Assembly: GCA_002395775.1 (NCBI GenBank)
Contig: DGUV01000077.1
Span: forward strand, 1 to 22,964
Reading direction: 5' to 3'
DNA length: 22,964 nt
Origin: Prevotellaceae bacterium UBA4301
GTDB taxonomy: Bacteria > Bacteroidota > Bacteroidia > Bacteroidales > Bacteroidaceae
Under the pieces are notes generated by a model, which was not told the DNA's origin, did not search any database, and worked only from the letters and a program-made list of their open reading frames with translations. Positions 6,617-14,835 of this stretch are shown here, piece after piece (positions within the stretch are counted from its first letter, which is position 1; every line of letters begins with the position of its first letter). Both the position numbers and the translations under genes were made by a program.

Positions 6617-6683
6617 TGGATTGAGGAGGACTGAGGATGTTGGGTAGAAGATAATAGCGTAAGATTAAGAGTAAAGAGATAAT

Positions 6684-9600
6684 ATGGTAATTACAACTAT
6701 TATTAAATATACGAGTCGCAGGGTTTGTACAAGACTCCGTTGGGTCTTATTCTCTGTGTTCTCTGTCTTCTCTGTGTGCTCTGTGTCGTCGCAGACGATT
6801 ACCACCCTCGACTGGGACGAACTGCGCATCGACTCCGTGCTGCCCGTCTATGCCGAGGTTGTCCCCCTGGAGACCGACTACCGACTCCATGACTATCGCG
6901 TGGCGGTGGAGTATCCCGAATGGGCTCCCCTCACGGCCGAGGAGGTCAGGCGCGTGGAACAGATAGGTCAGCCCATAGGGCCGGAACTGCAAGTGCAGTC
7001 GTCGGTGGGCGTCAGTCGCAAGCGCGGCATGCTCGACATCACCTTCTGCCCCATAGTGCTGCGCGACGGCCGCTACCTGAAACTCCTGAGTGCCAGCATC
7101 ACCATCATGCCCCTGCCCAAGAGCACCTTGGCACCCGGCACGAAAGGCTTAGGCGCGAAGGCCTTAAGCCCTATAGGCCGACGGGCATCGGCTGCCCAGT
7201 CGGAGCGCTACGCCCGCAAGAGCGTGTTGGCCGAAGGTCGCTGGGTGAAAATCAGCATCACGGAGGACGGCATCTACCGCCTCACGCGCTCGGCCCTGCA
7301 GAAGATGGGCTTCTCCCATCCCGACAACGTGCGCCTTTACGGACATGGCGGACACCGGCTGAGCGAGGTGTCGAATCCCGAAACCGAATATGACGACCTG
7401 CAGGAAGTGCCCCTCTACAAGGCCGACAACGACACGTGGCTCTTCTGGGGCAACGGACTGGTTTATTGGAACGGCAACTCCCGCGTCTTCAATCCCTATG
7501 CCAGACAGGCCTGCTACTTCCTGACCGAGGCCGAATCGCCCAGCCAGATGGAGACCCTGACCTGCAATCAGGAGTCCACGATTGGCTACGACACCTTCAC
7601 CGACCACGTCCTCTACGAGCGCGACGACTATGCCTGGTTCCACGGCGGACGCAATCTCTACGACGCCACAAACTTCGGCAATAGCAACAGTCACACCTAC
7701 AAGCTCACCACCACCGACAGCCAAGGCGGCGAGAGCCTGACCATCGTATTCACGGCAGCAGCCCAGACGGCCACGGAGATGACGCCCACCGTCAACGGCA
7801 CCGCCCAAAACACCATGACCATGGCAAGGCTGGGCAGCTACATGTCCGCCACACAGGCCACGCGCACCTACGACGTCAGCAAACTGAGTCAGGGCAGCGA
7901 CTGGACCATCCGCCTCACCTCTACGGCCGGAAACGAGGCCCGCCTCGACTACATGGCCCTCCACTATCAACGCCAGATTACTCCCCACGAGGGCTTCGTG
8001 GCCTTCTCCGGAAAGGTCAGCAGTCCGGCCACGTTCAGCATCAAGGGCTCGGGACTGCAGGTGATGCGCATCGGCACGCCAGGTCAGCCCGCCTGCCTCG
8101 TCAAGAGCGAGCAGCCCGACGCCCAGCACATGACTGTGAAGGTTGACGATGCCTCGCTCCGCTATGTGGCCTTCAATCCCACCTATGCCTTCCCGCAACC
8201 CACCGTGGTGGGGGCCATCGAGAACCAGAACCTGCACGAACTGGACAGCCTCGACATGGTCATCATCGTGCCCGCAAACAACAAACTCACGGCCCAGGCC
8301 GAGCGACTGGCCGAAGCCCACCGGCAGACCGAGGGACTGCGCGTGGCCATTGTCCGCGCCGACCAGGTCTATAACGAATTCTCCAGCGGCACCCCCGATG
8401 CCACGGCCTACCGGCGACTGATGAAGATGCTCTACGACCGGGCCGAGACCGACGACCAGATGCCCCGCTACCTGTTGCTCTTCGGCGACTGCGCCTGGGA
8501 CAACCGCATGCTGAGCACCGTCTGGCGCAGCTACAATCCCGACGACTACCTGCTCTGCTTCGTGAGCGAGAACAGTTTCAGCGATACGCAAAGCTATGTG
8601 ATGGAGGACTACTTCGGCCTGATGGACGATGGCGAAGGGAGCCGCCTGCCCAACGACAAGACCGACCTGGGCGTGGGCCGCTTCCCCGTGACCACCGTGG
8701 CGCAGGCCAAGGTGATGGTGGACAAGACGCTGGCCTTCCTGACCAACGCCAATGCCGGCAACTGGAAGAACGTCCTGTCCTTCATGGGCGACGACGGCGA
8801 CAACAACGAACACCTGAGGATGGCCGACGACCTGGCCGAGCGCGTGATGAAGAGCAATCCCGAGATGGAGGTGCGCAAGGTGATATGGGACGCCTACACC
8901 CGCGTGAGCACCCTCTCGTCCAACACCTATCCCGAGGTGAGGAACATCATCCAGAACCAAATGAAGGAGGGAGCCCTGGTCATGAACTACACCGGCCACG
9001 CTTCCACCTACACCATCTCACACGAGTTTGTGCTGAAACTCGAGGACTTCTACGCCTTCAGCGGCGAACGCCTGCCCCTGTGGGTGACGGCAGCCTGCGA
9101 CGTGATGCCCTTCGACGGGCTGGCCGAGAACATCGGCGAGGCCGCCGTGCTGAACGAAAAGGGTGGGGCGGTGGCCTTCTACGGCACCACCCGAACCGTC
9201 TATGCCTCCAACAACCAGTACATGAACCGCTGGTTTATGCACTACTTGCTTGGCACCGACGAGCAGGGACGCCGCTATCGTGTGGGCGATGCCATCCGCT
9301 TGGCCAAGAACTACCTCATCGCCCAGGGCATCGAGACCTCGCACATCGAGAACAAACTCCACTATGCCCTGCTGGGCGACCCGGCCCTGACCTTCGGCGC
9401 ACCCACCAACCGCGTGGTGCTGGACAGCATCAACGGACAAGCCCTGAACGAAGGGGACAGCCTGCAGCTGCAGGCCGGTCAGCACGTCCGCATGACGGGT
9501 CATCTCGAGAATGCCCAGGGAGAGGCCCTGACGGGCTTCAACGGCATCCTCACTGCCCGCATCTATGACCACCTCGAGACCATCACCTGCAAGAACAATG

Positions 9601-10502
9601 CCGCAGTGTCGGCGGGGCCCTTCCGTTTCACCAACCGCGAGAAGATGCTCTTCGAGGGTCAGGACTCCGTGGTGGGCGGACAGTTCACACTCCGCTATGT
9701 GATGCCCATCGACATCAGCTACAGCGACGAGGGCGGCAGGGCCGTCTTCTATGCCGTGTCGAACGAGCGCGACGTGGAGGCCAACGGCTATAGCGAGAAC
9801 TTCACCGTGGGCGGCGTGAGCACCACGGGCGAGAGCGACACCGAGGGCCCGCACATCTATGCCTACCTCAATAAGGAAGACTTTGAGAACGGAGGACGGG
9901 TCAACAGCGCCCCCTACTTCGTGGCACAGCTGCAGGACGCCAGCGGCATCAACTACGGTGGCAACGGACTGGGCCACGACCTGCTGCTGACCATCGACGG
10001 CGACGCCGCGCTCACTTATGTGCTCAACGACTATTACACCAGCGAGTTCGGCGACTTCACCAAGGGCACCGTGGCCTACAGCATACCCGAACTGAGCGAC
10101 GGACCGCACAGCCTGAGCTTCCGCGCCTGGGACGTGCTGAACAACACCAATGCCGTGAGCCTCGACTTTGTGGTCGATTCCTCGCTGAAGCCCACCATGT
10201 TCAACCTGACTGCCAGCCAGAATCCTGCCATCACCAGCACCAACTTCCTCATCTCCTACGACCTGCCCGGAGCCGACTGCGAGTTCCTGGTGGAGGTCTT
10301 CGACTTTGCCGGGCGCAAGATGTGGAGCAGTTCGTTCACGGCCTCCAGTCCCTCGGGACTCTACTCCCTGCCTTGGAATCTGACCAACGGCAACGGCGGC
10401 CGCCTCGGTGCCGGCATCTATCTCTACCGCGCCACCATGCGCTGCGGTAACAGCAAAAAGGTGAGCAAGACACAAAAAATTATCATCCATGGCAATAAAT
10501 GA
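6684..10502 (+). CDS. porU: Type IX secretion system sortase PorU
   Basis: PorU is the outer-membrane surface protease of the C25 (gingipain) family. It removes the C-terminal domain of T9SS cargo and attaches cargo to A-LPS. The 1272-residue product has a signal peptide, a beta-rich N-terminal region and then the C25 catalytic domain. The catalytic His is His772 in NYTGHAS and the nucleophile is Cys805 in TAACDVMPFDG. A T9SS-type C-terminal domain (about 1165-1272) ends GAGIYLYRATMRCGNSKKVS. It is somewhat longer than P. gingivalis PorU (about 1158). The hydrophobic stretch of the signal peptide, FSVFSVFSVCSVSS, is encoded by a TCTCTGTGT low-complexity repeat. porV and ispF follow directly. 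The start at 6684 keeps the signal peptide; no better start is visible. Confidence 0.93.
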   Translation: MVITTIIKYTSRRVCTRLRWVLFSVFSVFSVCSVSSQTITTLDWDELRIDSVLPVYAEVVPLETDYRLHDYRVAVEYPEWAPLTAEEVRRVEQIGQPIGPELQVQSSVGVSRKRGMLDITFCPIVLRDGRYLKLLSASITIMPLPKSTLAPGTKGLGAKALSPIGRRASAAQSERYARKSVLAEGRWVKISITEDGIYRLTRSALQKMGFSHPDNVRLYGHGGHRLSEVSNPETEYDDLQEVPLYKADNDTWLFWGNGLVYWNGNSRVFNPYARQACYFLTEAESPSQMETLTCNQESTIGYDTFTDHVLYERDDYAWFHGGRNLYDATNFGNSNSHTYKLTTTDSQGGESLTIVFTAAAQTATEMTPTVNGTAQNTMTMARLGSYMSATQATRTYDVSKLSQGSDWTIRLTSTAGNEARLDYMALHYQRQITPHEGFVAFSGKVSSPATFSIKGSGLQVMRIGTPGQPACLVKSEQPDAQHMTVKVDDASLRYVAFNPTYAFPQPTVVGAIENQNLHELDSLDMVIIVPANNKLTAQAERLAEAHRQTEGLRVAIVRADQVYNEFSSGTPDATAYRRLMKMLYDRAETDDQMPRYLLLFGDCAWDNRMLSTVWRSYNPDDYLLCFVSENSFSDTQSYVMEDYFGLMDDGEGSRLPNDKTDLGVGRFPVTTVAQAKVMVDKTLAFLTNANAGNWKNVLSFMGDDGDNNEHLRMADDLAERVMKSNPEMEVRKVIWDAYTRVSTLSSNTYPEVRNIIQNQMKEGALVMNYTGHASTYTISHEFVLKLEDFYAFSGERLPLWVTAACDVMPFDGLAENIGEAAVLNEKGGAVAFYGTTRTVYASNNQYMNRWFMHYLLGTDEQGRRYRVGDAIRLAKNYLIAQGIETSHIENKLHYALLGDPALTFGAPTNRVVLDSINGQALNEGDSLQLQAGQHVRMTGHLENAQGEALTGFNGILTARIYDHLETITCKNNAAVSAGPFRFTNREKMLFEGQDSVVGGQFTLRYVMPIDISYSDEGGRAVFYAVSNERDVEANGYSENFTVGGVSTTGESDTEGPHIYAYLNKEDFENGGRVNSAPYFVAQLQDASGINYGGNGLGHDLLLTIDGDAALTYVLNDYYTSEFGDFTKGTVAYSIPELSDGPHSLSFRAWDVLNNTNAVSLDFVVDSSLKPTMFNLTASQNPAITSTNFLISYDLPGADCEFLVEVFDFAGRKMWSSSFTASSPSGLYSLPWNLTNGNGGRLGAGIYLYRATMRCGNSKKVSKTQKIIIHGNK
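6752..6785 (+). repeat. Low-complexity repeat inside the porU signal-peptide codons (right arm)
   Basis: CTCTGTGTTCTCTGTCTTCT and the following bases encode FSVFSVFSVCS. They are the inverted counterpart of 6583-6616. The porU start codon at 6684 lies in the roughly 135-base loop between the arms. Confidence 0.85.
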
Positions 10503-10569
10503 CATAAACTGTTCGTTTATTTAATTGGTGACTGATAATTTATAATAGACAATTCATATTAGATAATTG

Positions 10570-11781
10570 ATGGCTCAAAGAAGAATATACCTGCTGATGG
10601 CGATGCTCTTCGGCGTTGTCAACTTCCAGCTCTCGACTTTCAACTTCCAAGTTGGCACTGTCCAGGCTCAGGACAAGAGGAACATGTTCAATCCCGTCAA
10701 CTATACGGTGACGTCGCTGGCCATTGCTCCCGATGCCCGAGGCGGTTCCATGGGTGACCTGGGTGCAGCCACCGAGGCCGATGCCAACTCGCAGTACTGG
10801 AACCCCGCCAAGTACCCCTTCAACGTGGCCCGTGCCGGAGTCAGCACTTCCTATACCCCCTGGCTGCGCAAACTGGTCAACGACATCCATCTGGCCAACC
10901 TGGCAGGCTTCTATCGCATTGGCGACTACAGTTCGCTGAGCGGTTCGTTGCGCTTCTTCTCGCTGGGTGAGGTGTTTCTCGACGACAGTGAGGATGCCAT
11001 GAGCATCAATCCCTATGAGTTTGCCGTCGATGTGGCCTATGCCCGCATGCTGAGCGAATGTTTCTCCATGTCGGTGGCCATGCGCTTCATCTATAGCGAC
11101 ATCACCTACGACTACACCGCCGAGAGCAAGGCCGGCAAGGCCTTCGCAGCCGACATTGCCATGTATCGCAACGGCTACTTCATGATGGGCAATCGCGAAT
11201 GTTCGTTCGCATGGGGTCTGAACATCAACAACATCGGTTCCAAGATTTCCTATGGCGGCGATGACAACTCCGAGTTCATACCCACCAACCTGCGTCTGGG
11301 TGCCAACTTCACGATACCCTTCAACGAGTACAACAAGTTCTCCATAGCTGCCGATGCCAACAAACTTCTGGTGCCCACCTATCCCAAGCAGAGGGACGGC
11401 GAGGCCGACGAGGAATACACCGACCGCGTGCAGCGCGAGTACTACGACATTTCGCCCATCTCGGGCATCTTCAAGTCGTTCCACGACGCGCCCAACGGTG
11501 CCAAGGAAGAGTTTCAGGAGATACAGTGGAGCCTGGGTATGGAGTACAGCTACAACGACCGCTTCATGGTGCGCCTGGGTTACCACCACGAACATGAGAA
11601 CAAGGGTAACCGAAAGTATGTGACTGCAGGTGCGGGCTTCAAGATGAGCGTCTTTGCCATCGATGCCGCCTATGTCTTCTCCACTGCCCAGTCTAACCCC
11701 CTCGACCAGACCATGCGCTTCACGCTGTCGTTTGACCTCGATGGCATGAAGGACCTGTTTGGCAGACGCAGACGCAGATGA
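10570..11781 (+). CDS. porV: Type IX secretion outer membrane protein PorV
   Basis: PorV (LptO) is a FadL-like outer-membrane beta-barrel that shuttles folded T9SS cargo from the translocon to the PorU attachment complex. The 403-residue product has a signal peptide ending near VQA-QDKRN, the family opening NPVNYTVTSLAIAPDARGGSMGDLGAATEADANSQYWNPAKY (given in part here as a marker: APDARGGSMGDLGAAT), and alternating strand segments through to a basic end, FGRRRRR. ATG 10570 is preferred over an in-frame TTG one codon earlier. The signal peptide contains a 21-base direct repeat (NFQLSTF, NFQVGTV). It follows porU after a 67-base AT-rich spacer and overlaps ispF by ATGA. Confidence 0.93.
   Translation: MAQRRIYLLMAMLFGVVNFQLSTFNFQVGTVQAQDKRNMFNPVNYTVTSLAIAPDARGGSMGDLGAATEADANSQYWNPAKYPFNVARAGVSTSYTPWLRKLVNDIHLANLAGFYRIGDYSSLSGSLRFFSLGEVFLDDSEDAMSINPYEFAVDVAYARMLSECFSMSVAMRFIYSDITYDYTAESKAGKAFAADIAMYRNGYFMMGNRECSFAWGLNINNIGSKISYGGDDNSEFIPTNLRLGANFTIPFNEYNKFSIAADANKLLVPTYPKQRDGEADEEYTDRVQREYYDISPISGIFKSFHDAPNGAKEEFQEIQWSLGMEYSYNDRFMVRLGYHHEHENKGNRKYVTAGAGFKMSVFAIDAAYVFSTAQSNPLDQTMRFTLSFDLDGMKDLFGRRRRR
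10620..10649 (+). repeat. Short direct repeat in the porV signal-peptide codons
   Basis: CAACTTCCA occurs at 10620-10628 and 10641-10649, a period of 21 bases or seven codons, which gives NFQ twice. The second copy with the next bases also forms the dyad CAACTT-CC-AAGTTG. Confidence 0.6.
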
Positions 11782-12257
11782 GCAGGTTCCGCATAGGTAT
11801 GGGTTATGATGTCCACCAGTTGGTGTCGAACCGCGACTTGTGGATAGGAGGCATACGGGTGCCCCACACCTTTGGCCTTTTGGGTCATAGCGATGCCGAC
11901 GTGCTCATCCATGCCATTTGTGATGCCTTGCTGGGGGCGGCCAACATGCGCGACATTGGTTACCACTTCCCCGACTCGAGCAACGAGTTTAAGAATGCCG
12001 ACAGCAAGGTGCTGCTGAAGAGGGTGGTGGAACTCATCGCCACAAAGGGTTATCGCGTGGGCAACATCGATGCCACCATCTGCGCCCAGCGTCCCAAACT
12101 CAATCCCCACATCCCCCAGATGCAGGAGTGCCTTGCCCAAGTCATGGAGATTGACCCCGACGACATCAGCATCAAAGCCACCACCACCGAGGAGCTTGGC
12201 TTCACGGGACGCGAAGAGGGCATATCGGCCTATGCCGTTGCCCTCATCGAAAAATAA
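11778..12257 (+). CDS. ispF: 2-C-methyl-D-erythritol 2,4-cyclodiphosphate synthase
   Basis: IspF catalyses the fifth step of the MEP isoprenoid pathway, turning CDP-methylerythritol 2-phosphate into the cyclic diphosphate with release of CMP. The 159-residue length is standard. The zinc ligands are Asp11 and His13 (GYDVHQ) and His45 (HSDADVLIHAICDALLG). The GYHFPDSS motif (61-68) and the ending KATTTEELGFTGREEGISAYAV are also diagnostic. It overlaps porV by ATGA, so it is probably co-transcribed with the secretion genes. dxr, an earlier step of the same pathway, lies 6.9 kb downstream. The gene ends 18 bases from the convergent MORN gene. Confidence 0.97.
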   Translation: MSRFRIGMGYDVHQLVSNRDLWIGGIRVPHTFGLLGHSDADVLIHAICDALLGAANMRDIGYHFPDSSNEFKNADSKVLLKRVVELIATKGYRVGNIDATICAQRPKLNPHIPQMQECLAQVMEIDPDDISIKATTTEELGFTGREEGISAYAVALIEK

Positions 12258-12275
12258 GTTCAGGTAACCTTTCCG

Positions 12276-12929
12276 CTACTTACGTTTCAGGTCGATGACG
12301 CGTCTTTCGTCTTCGCCCTGCCATTCGCCGATGCGCATGTAGCCGTCAACGGCAAAGTGGACGCCGAAGCCCGAGCGCACATCGTTGATGTACTGGCCGT
12401 ACCACATGTCGCCGTTGGCGTAGTAGTAGATGCCATAGCCGTGGCGCTTCTTCTGGAACGTCTCACCCATATAGACATCGCCGTTGGCATACTTCATGGT
12501 CACGAAACCATAGTCGAGCAGGTTGCGGGTGTCCACCACCACCTTCTCGTTGGCATGGTAGATGTACTCCAGCTTTCCCGTGGCCAGGCTGTAGGAAGCA
12601 TAGTCCTCGCGGCTGCCCACGAGGGCCGAGTTCTGGGTGATGGTGATGCCGAAGAGCAACTGGTCGTCGCGGAACTGTCCGATGATTTCCGAACCGTCGC
12701 CGTTGATGTATCGGCCGTAGCCATAGAGACGGTGCTTCTTGGTCACCTGTCCCAGATACTGGTTGTTGTCGATGTCGATGACCCGGCTGGGAAAGCTTTG
12801 CACATGGTCGATATAGACATTCTGCATGGAAGCCGGCATCAGTTCGTACTTCTCGACAGGTGTTTTCTGGCCATAGGCCATGGTCATGATGAAAGAGAGG
12901 GGAATGAGGATGAGGGTAATTCGTTTCAT
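12276..12929 (-). CDS. Exported MORN-repeat protein
   Basis: The 217-residue product starts with a signal peptide (MKRITLILIPLSFIMTMAYG, cleavage near Gly20). The mature part contains MORN-type repeats of the Y-x-G-x-h-x-N-G-x form: YGYGRYINGDGSEIIGQF (69-86), then TMKYANGDVYMGETF (144-158), HGYGIYYYANGDMWYGQY (163-180) and SGFGVHFAVDGYMRIGEW (186-203). MORN repeats form beta-hairpins that often bind lipids or other proteins; the specific role here is unknown, and a periplasmic or surface location is inferred from the signal peptide. The start overlaps the nadD stop by ATGA (12926-12929), so translation is coupled to nadD. A longer in-frame extension upstream only shadows nadD in another frame. 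Confidence 0.85.
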   Translation of the reverse strand: MKRITLILIPLSFIMTMAYGQKTPVEKYELMPASMQNVYIDHVQSFPSRVIDIDNNQYLGQVTKKHRLYGYGRYINGDGSEIIGQFRDDQLLFGITITQNSALVGSREDYASYSLATGKLEYIYHANEKVVVDTRNLLDYGFVTMKYANGDVYMGETFQKKRHGYGIYYYANGDMWYGQYINDVRSGFGVHFAVDGYMRIGEWQGEDERRVIDLKRK

Positions 12930-13504
12930 AGGTAATATCTTTTTTGTTTGATTTCTTTCCATACGGCAGGTGTCAGTCCCTGGCCGTCGTAGTTGCCTTG
13001 GCGGATGGACTGGCGTATGTGGGTGGAGCTGATGTCGAGGAGCGGGGTGGCAAGCATCTTCACGCCGTCGGGCAGCAGGTTGGCATCCACGTCGGAGCCC
13101 GGACGGGGATAGACGAGGAGGCGATGGTGGCGCAGAATCTCGTCGCTGTCCTTCCATTGTGGGAAGCGCAGCCAGTTGTCGGCTCCGATGACGAGCAGGA
13201 ACTCGTGTTCGGGCCATGCCAGGCGCAGCTGTTCCAGCGTATTGACCATGTAGGAAGGGCGGGGGAGATGCATCTCGAAGTCCGACACATGCAGGCGTGC
13301 ACGCCCTCTGACAGCCAGTCGGGCCAGATGGAGCCGCACCTCGTCGGGCAACAGTTCGCTGGCCGTTTCCTGTTTCAGGGGGTTCAGGGGCGAAACCATG
13401 AACCACAATGCGTCCACCTCGCCCTGCCGGCACAGTTGCTGTCCCAGTTGCAGGTGTCCCAGATGGATGGGGTTGAACGAGCCTCCGAAAATCCCAATCT
13501 TCAT
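12926..13504 (-). CDS. nadD: Nicotinate-nucleotide adenylyltransferase
   Basis: NadD joins ATP and nicotinate mononucleotide to give deamido-NAD in NAD biosynthesis. The 192-residue protein has the nucleotidyltransferase signature GGSFNPIHLGH (7-17) with the HxGH motif, the central VIGADNWLRFPQWK segment (105-118), and the C-terminal ISSTHIRQSI motif (158-167), all typical of NadD. It is the third gene of the minus-strand run yicC, gmk, small protein, nadD, MORN, with only three bases separating it from the preceding small gene and an ATGA overlap with the next. Assignment is secure. Confidence 0.96.
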   Translation of the reverse strand: MKIGIFGGSFNPIHLGHLQLGQQLCRQGEVDALWFMVSPLNPLKQETASELLPDEVRLHLARLAVRGRARLHVSDFEMHLPRPSYMVNTLEQLRLAWPEHEFLLVIGADNWLRFPQWKDSDEILRHHRLLVYPRPGSDVDANLLPDGVKMLATPLLDISSTHIRQSIRQGNYDGQGLTPAVWKEIKQKRYYL

Positions 13505-13507
13505 GTG

Positions 13508-13693
13508 TCAGTGTTTGCGGAAGGACTTGCGTTTGCGTTCCTTGTTCCAGTTGAGAACGATGATGATGGCCTGCAGGGCAGCCAGGACAAAGAGCAGGGT
13601 GGCCCAGCTGGCCTCGTGCATGCGCCAGAGGATGATGCCCATGGAGAGGGCGATGCCGAGTATGATGAAACCCGTTAGTCGGAGATTAGTCAT
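13508..13693 (-). CDS. Small membrane protein with two transmembrane segments
   Basis: The 61-residue protein has two hydrophobic segments, LTGFIILGIALSMGIILW (about 6-23) and WATLLFVLAALQAIIIVL (about 30-47), and ends with a strongly basic tail (NKERKRKSFRKH). The short connecting loop RMHEAS and the basic tail predict a hairpin in the inner membrane with the tail in the cytoplasm. I recognise no family. It fits neatly between gmk (33 bases away) and nadD (3 bases away) in the same direction, so it is probably a real gene of this operon and not chance coding. Confidence 0.7.
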   Translation of the reverse strand: MTNLRLTGFIILGIALSMGIILWRMHEASWATLLFVLAALQAIIIVLNWNKERKRKSFRKH

Positions 13694-13723
13694 GATGGGT
13701 GATGTACGATAGGTGATGGGTGA
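13693..13723. repeat. Short direct repeat between gmk and the small membrane gene
   Basis: TGATGGGTGA occurs at 13693-13702 and 13714-13723 (21-base period), and between the two copies lies the related word GTACGATAGG. It is another low-complexity spacer like those before porU and dxr. Confidence 0.55.
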
Positions 13724-13726
13724 GCA

Positions 13727-14740
13727 TTAGTTGAGGGAGAGGAAGTCGCGAAGCAGTGCCACAGCTTCGGCTTTGGCCGTTTCCAGGTCGTCGTTGACCA
13801 GAATCTTGTCGAAGCGTGGGGCGTATGACATTTCCTCTTCGGCTTTTGCCAGGCGGCGTTCGATTTGTTCGGCGTCGTCGGTGGCGCGATGAAGCAGGCG
13901 GCGGCGCAGTTCGTCAATCGAGGGAGGCTGGATGAAGACACTCATGGCCAGGTCGCCATAGAACTGCTTGATGTTGCATCCGCCCTTCACATCCACGTCG
14001 AACACCACGTTCTGCCCTTCGGCAAGTTGGTGTTCCACCTGGCTCTTCAGTGTGCCATAGAAACGGTCCTGATACACCTCTTCGTATTCCAGGAACTCTC
14101 CGTCCTCAATCTTCTTGCGGAACTCCTCGGGCGTGAGGAAGAAATACTCCACCCCATGCTGTTCCTTGCCCCGCGGCGGGCGGCTTGTGGCCGAAATGCT
14201 GAATGCCAGGTTAAACTCGGGATGCTCCTGCATCAGGTATTGCACAATCGTGCTCTTCCCGCTGCCCGAGGGGGCGCTGAAGATTAAACACCTCCCCCTT
14301 CCCCTCCCAAGGAGGGGTGAAGATGCTTGCGTGCTTGAGGTGTCGGTGTTTTGCGTACTGAGCATGCGTTCTTCCATTATTTTCTTTATTTTAAGTGTTA
14401 CGATATAGGGGTTGTCTATAATCTCCTCATTGGTAAAGCGTAGGACCTGAAAGCCTTCCTCTGCGAGTGTTTTTGTGCGTTCCGCATCTGATGATTGTGT
14501 CGCACTATTCCGATGATATCCACCATCAATCTCTATGACGAGCATTGCCTTCAGACAAACGAAATCAGCGATATAGTCGTTAATCGGATGTTGCCGTCTA
14601 AATCGTTGTCCTAAAGCATTGCCTTTAAGATGGCGCCACATCACTTCTTCGGCCAAAGTGGGATTGTCCCGCATATGTTTTGCATGTGCCTGAAGCAAGT
14701 GGTAATTGCCAGTGGTGGATGTCTCGTATTTATATTTCAT
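13727..14740 (-). CDS. gmk: Guanylate kinase with an in-frame N-terminal DUF559 endonuclease-like domain
   Basis: The single open frame encodes 337 residues. Residues about 10-122 are a DUF559 domain (Vsr-like PD-(D/E)XK nuclease fold): MRDNPTLAEEVMWRHLKG, RFRRQHPINDYIADF with Asp59, VIEIDGGYH with Glu70 and Asp72, and VLRFTNEEI. Residues 140-150 (SPLLGRGRGR) are encoded by a copy of the G-rich repeat. Residues about 151-337 are a complete guanylate kinase (GMP + ATP to GDP + ADP): P-loop FSAPSGSGKST (154-164), SATSRPPRGKEQHGVEYFF, and the DVDVKGG Walker B-like strand. Normal gmk begins just before the P-loop, so its old start is gone. Translation could begin at 14740 to give the fusion, or internally at Met122 (14377) or Met126 (14365). 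The flanking yicC and nadD genes are the usual neighbours of gmk, so the DUF559 part looks inserted. Confidence 0.88.
   Translation of the reverse strand: MKYKYETSTTGNYHLLQAHAKHMRDNPTLAEEVMWRHLKGNALGQRFRRQHPINDYIADFVCLKAMLVIEIDGGYHRNSATQSSDAERTKTLAEEGFQVLRFTNEEIIDNPYIVTLKIKKIMEERMLSTQNTDTSSTQASSPLLGRGRGRCLIFSAPSGSGKSTIVQYLMQEHPEFNLAFSISATSRPPRGKEQHGVEYFFLTPEEFRKKIEDGEFLEYEEVYQDRFYGTLKSQVEHQLAEGQNVVFDVDVKGGCNIKQFYGDLAMSVFIQPPSIDELRRRLLHRATDDAEQIERRLAKAEEEMSYAPRFDKILVNDDLETAKAEAVALLRDFLSLN
14290..14318 (-). repeat. G-rich interspersed repeat inside gmk
   Basis: On the minus strand this reads CACCCCTCCTTGGGAGGGGA followed by AGGGGGAGGT. It is the same core as the copies at 14768 and 14836 but in opposite orientation. 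It is translated in frame as SPLLGRGRGR, joining the DUF559 and kinase domains. Confidence 0.88.
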
Positions 14741-14767
14741 TAGGCAATGCTTCTATTTATTTTTTAG

Positions 14768-14804
14768 CTCCCCCTCCTTGGGAGGGGGTAGGGGGAGGTT
14801 TTTT
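14768..14804 (+). repeat. G-rich interspersed repeat, copy upstream of DUF559
   Basis: CTCCCCCTCCTTGGGAGGGG continues with GTAGGGGGAGGTTTTTT. It is the best-preserved copy together with the one at 14836. Confidence 0.9.
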
Positions 14805-14835
14805 ATCCCTTCACCCCGCCTCTTTGTGGTTCATG

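Noticed and set aside
7164..8999. Long open frame (about 611 codons) on the minus strand across porU
   Set aside because: It mirrors the GC-rich porU coding frame; it is rich in His, Val and Gly in the way antisense shadows are, and has no domain or start context. The same applies to 9018-10505, 645-1886, 17257-18627 and 18501-20165 on the minus strand.
12930..13433. N-terminal extension of the MORN protein
   Set aside because: It is nadD read in another frame (Pro/Arg-rich nonsense), whereas ATG 12929 gives a clean signal peptide.
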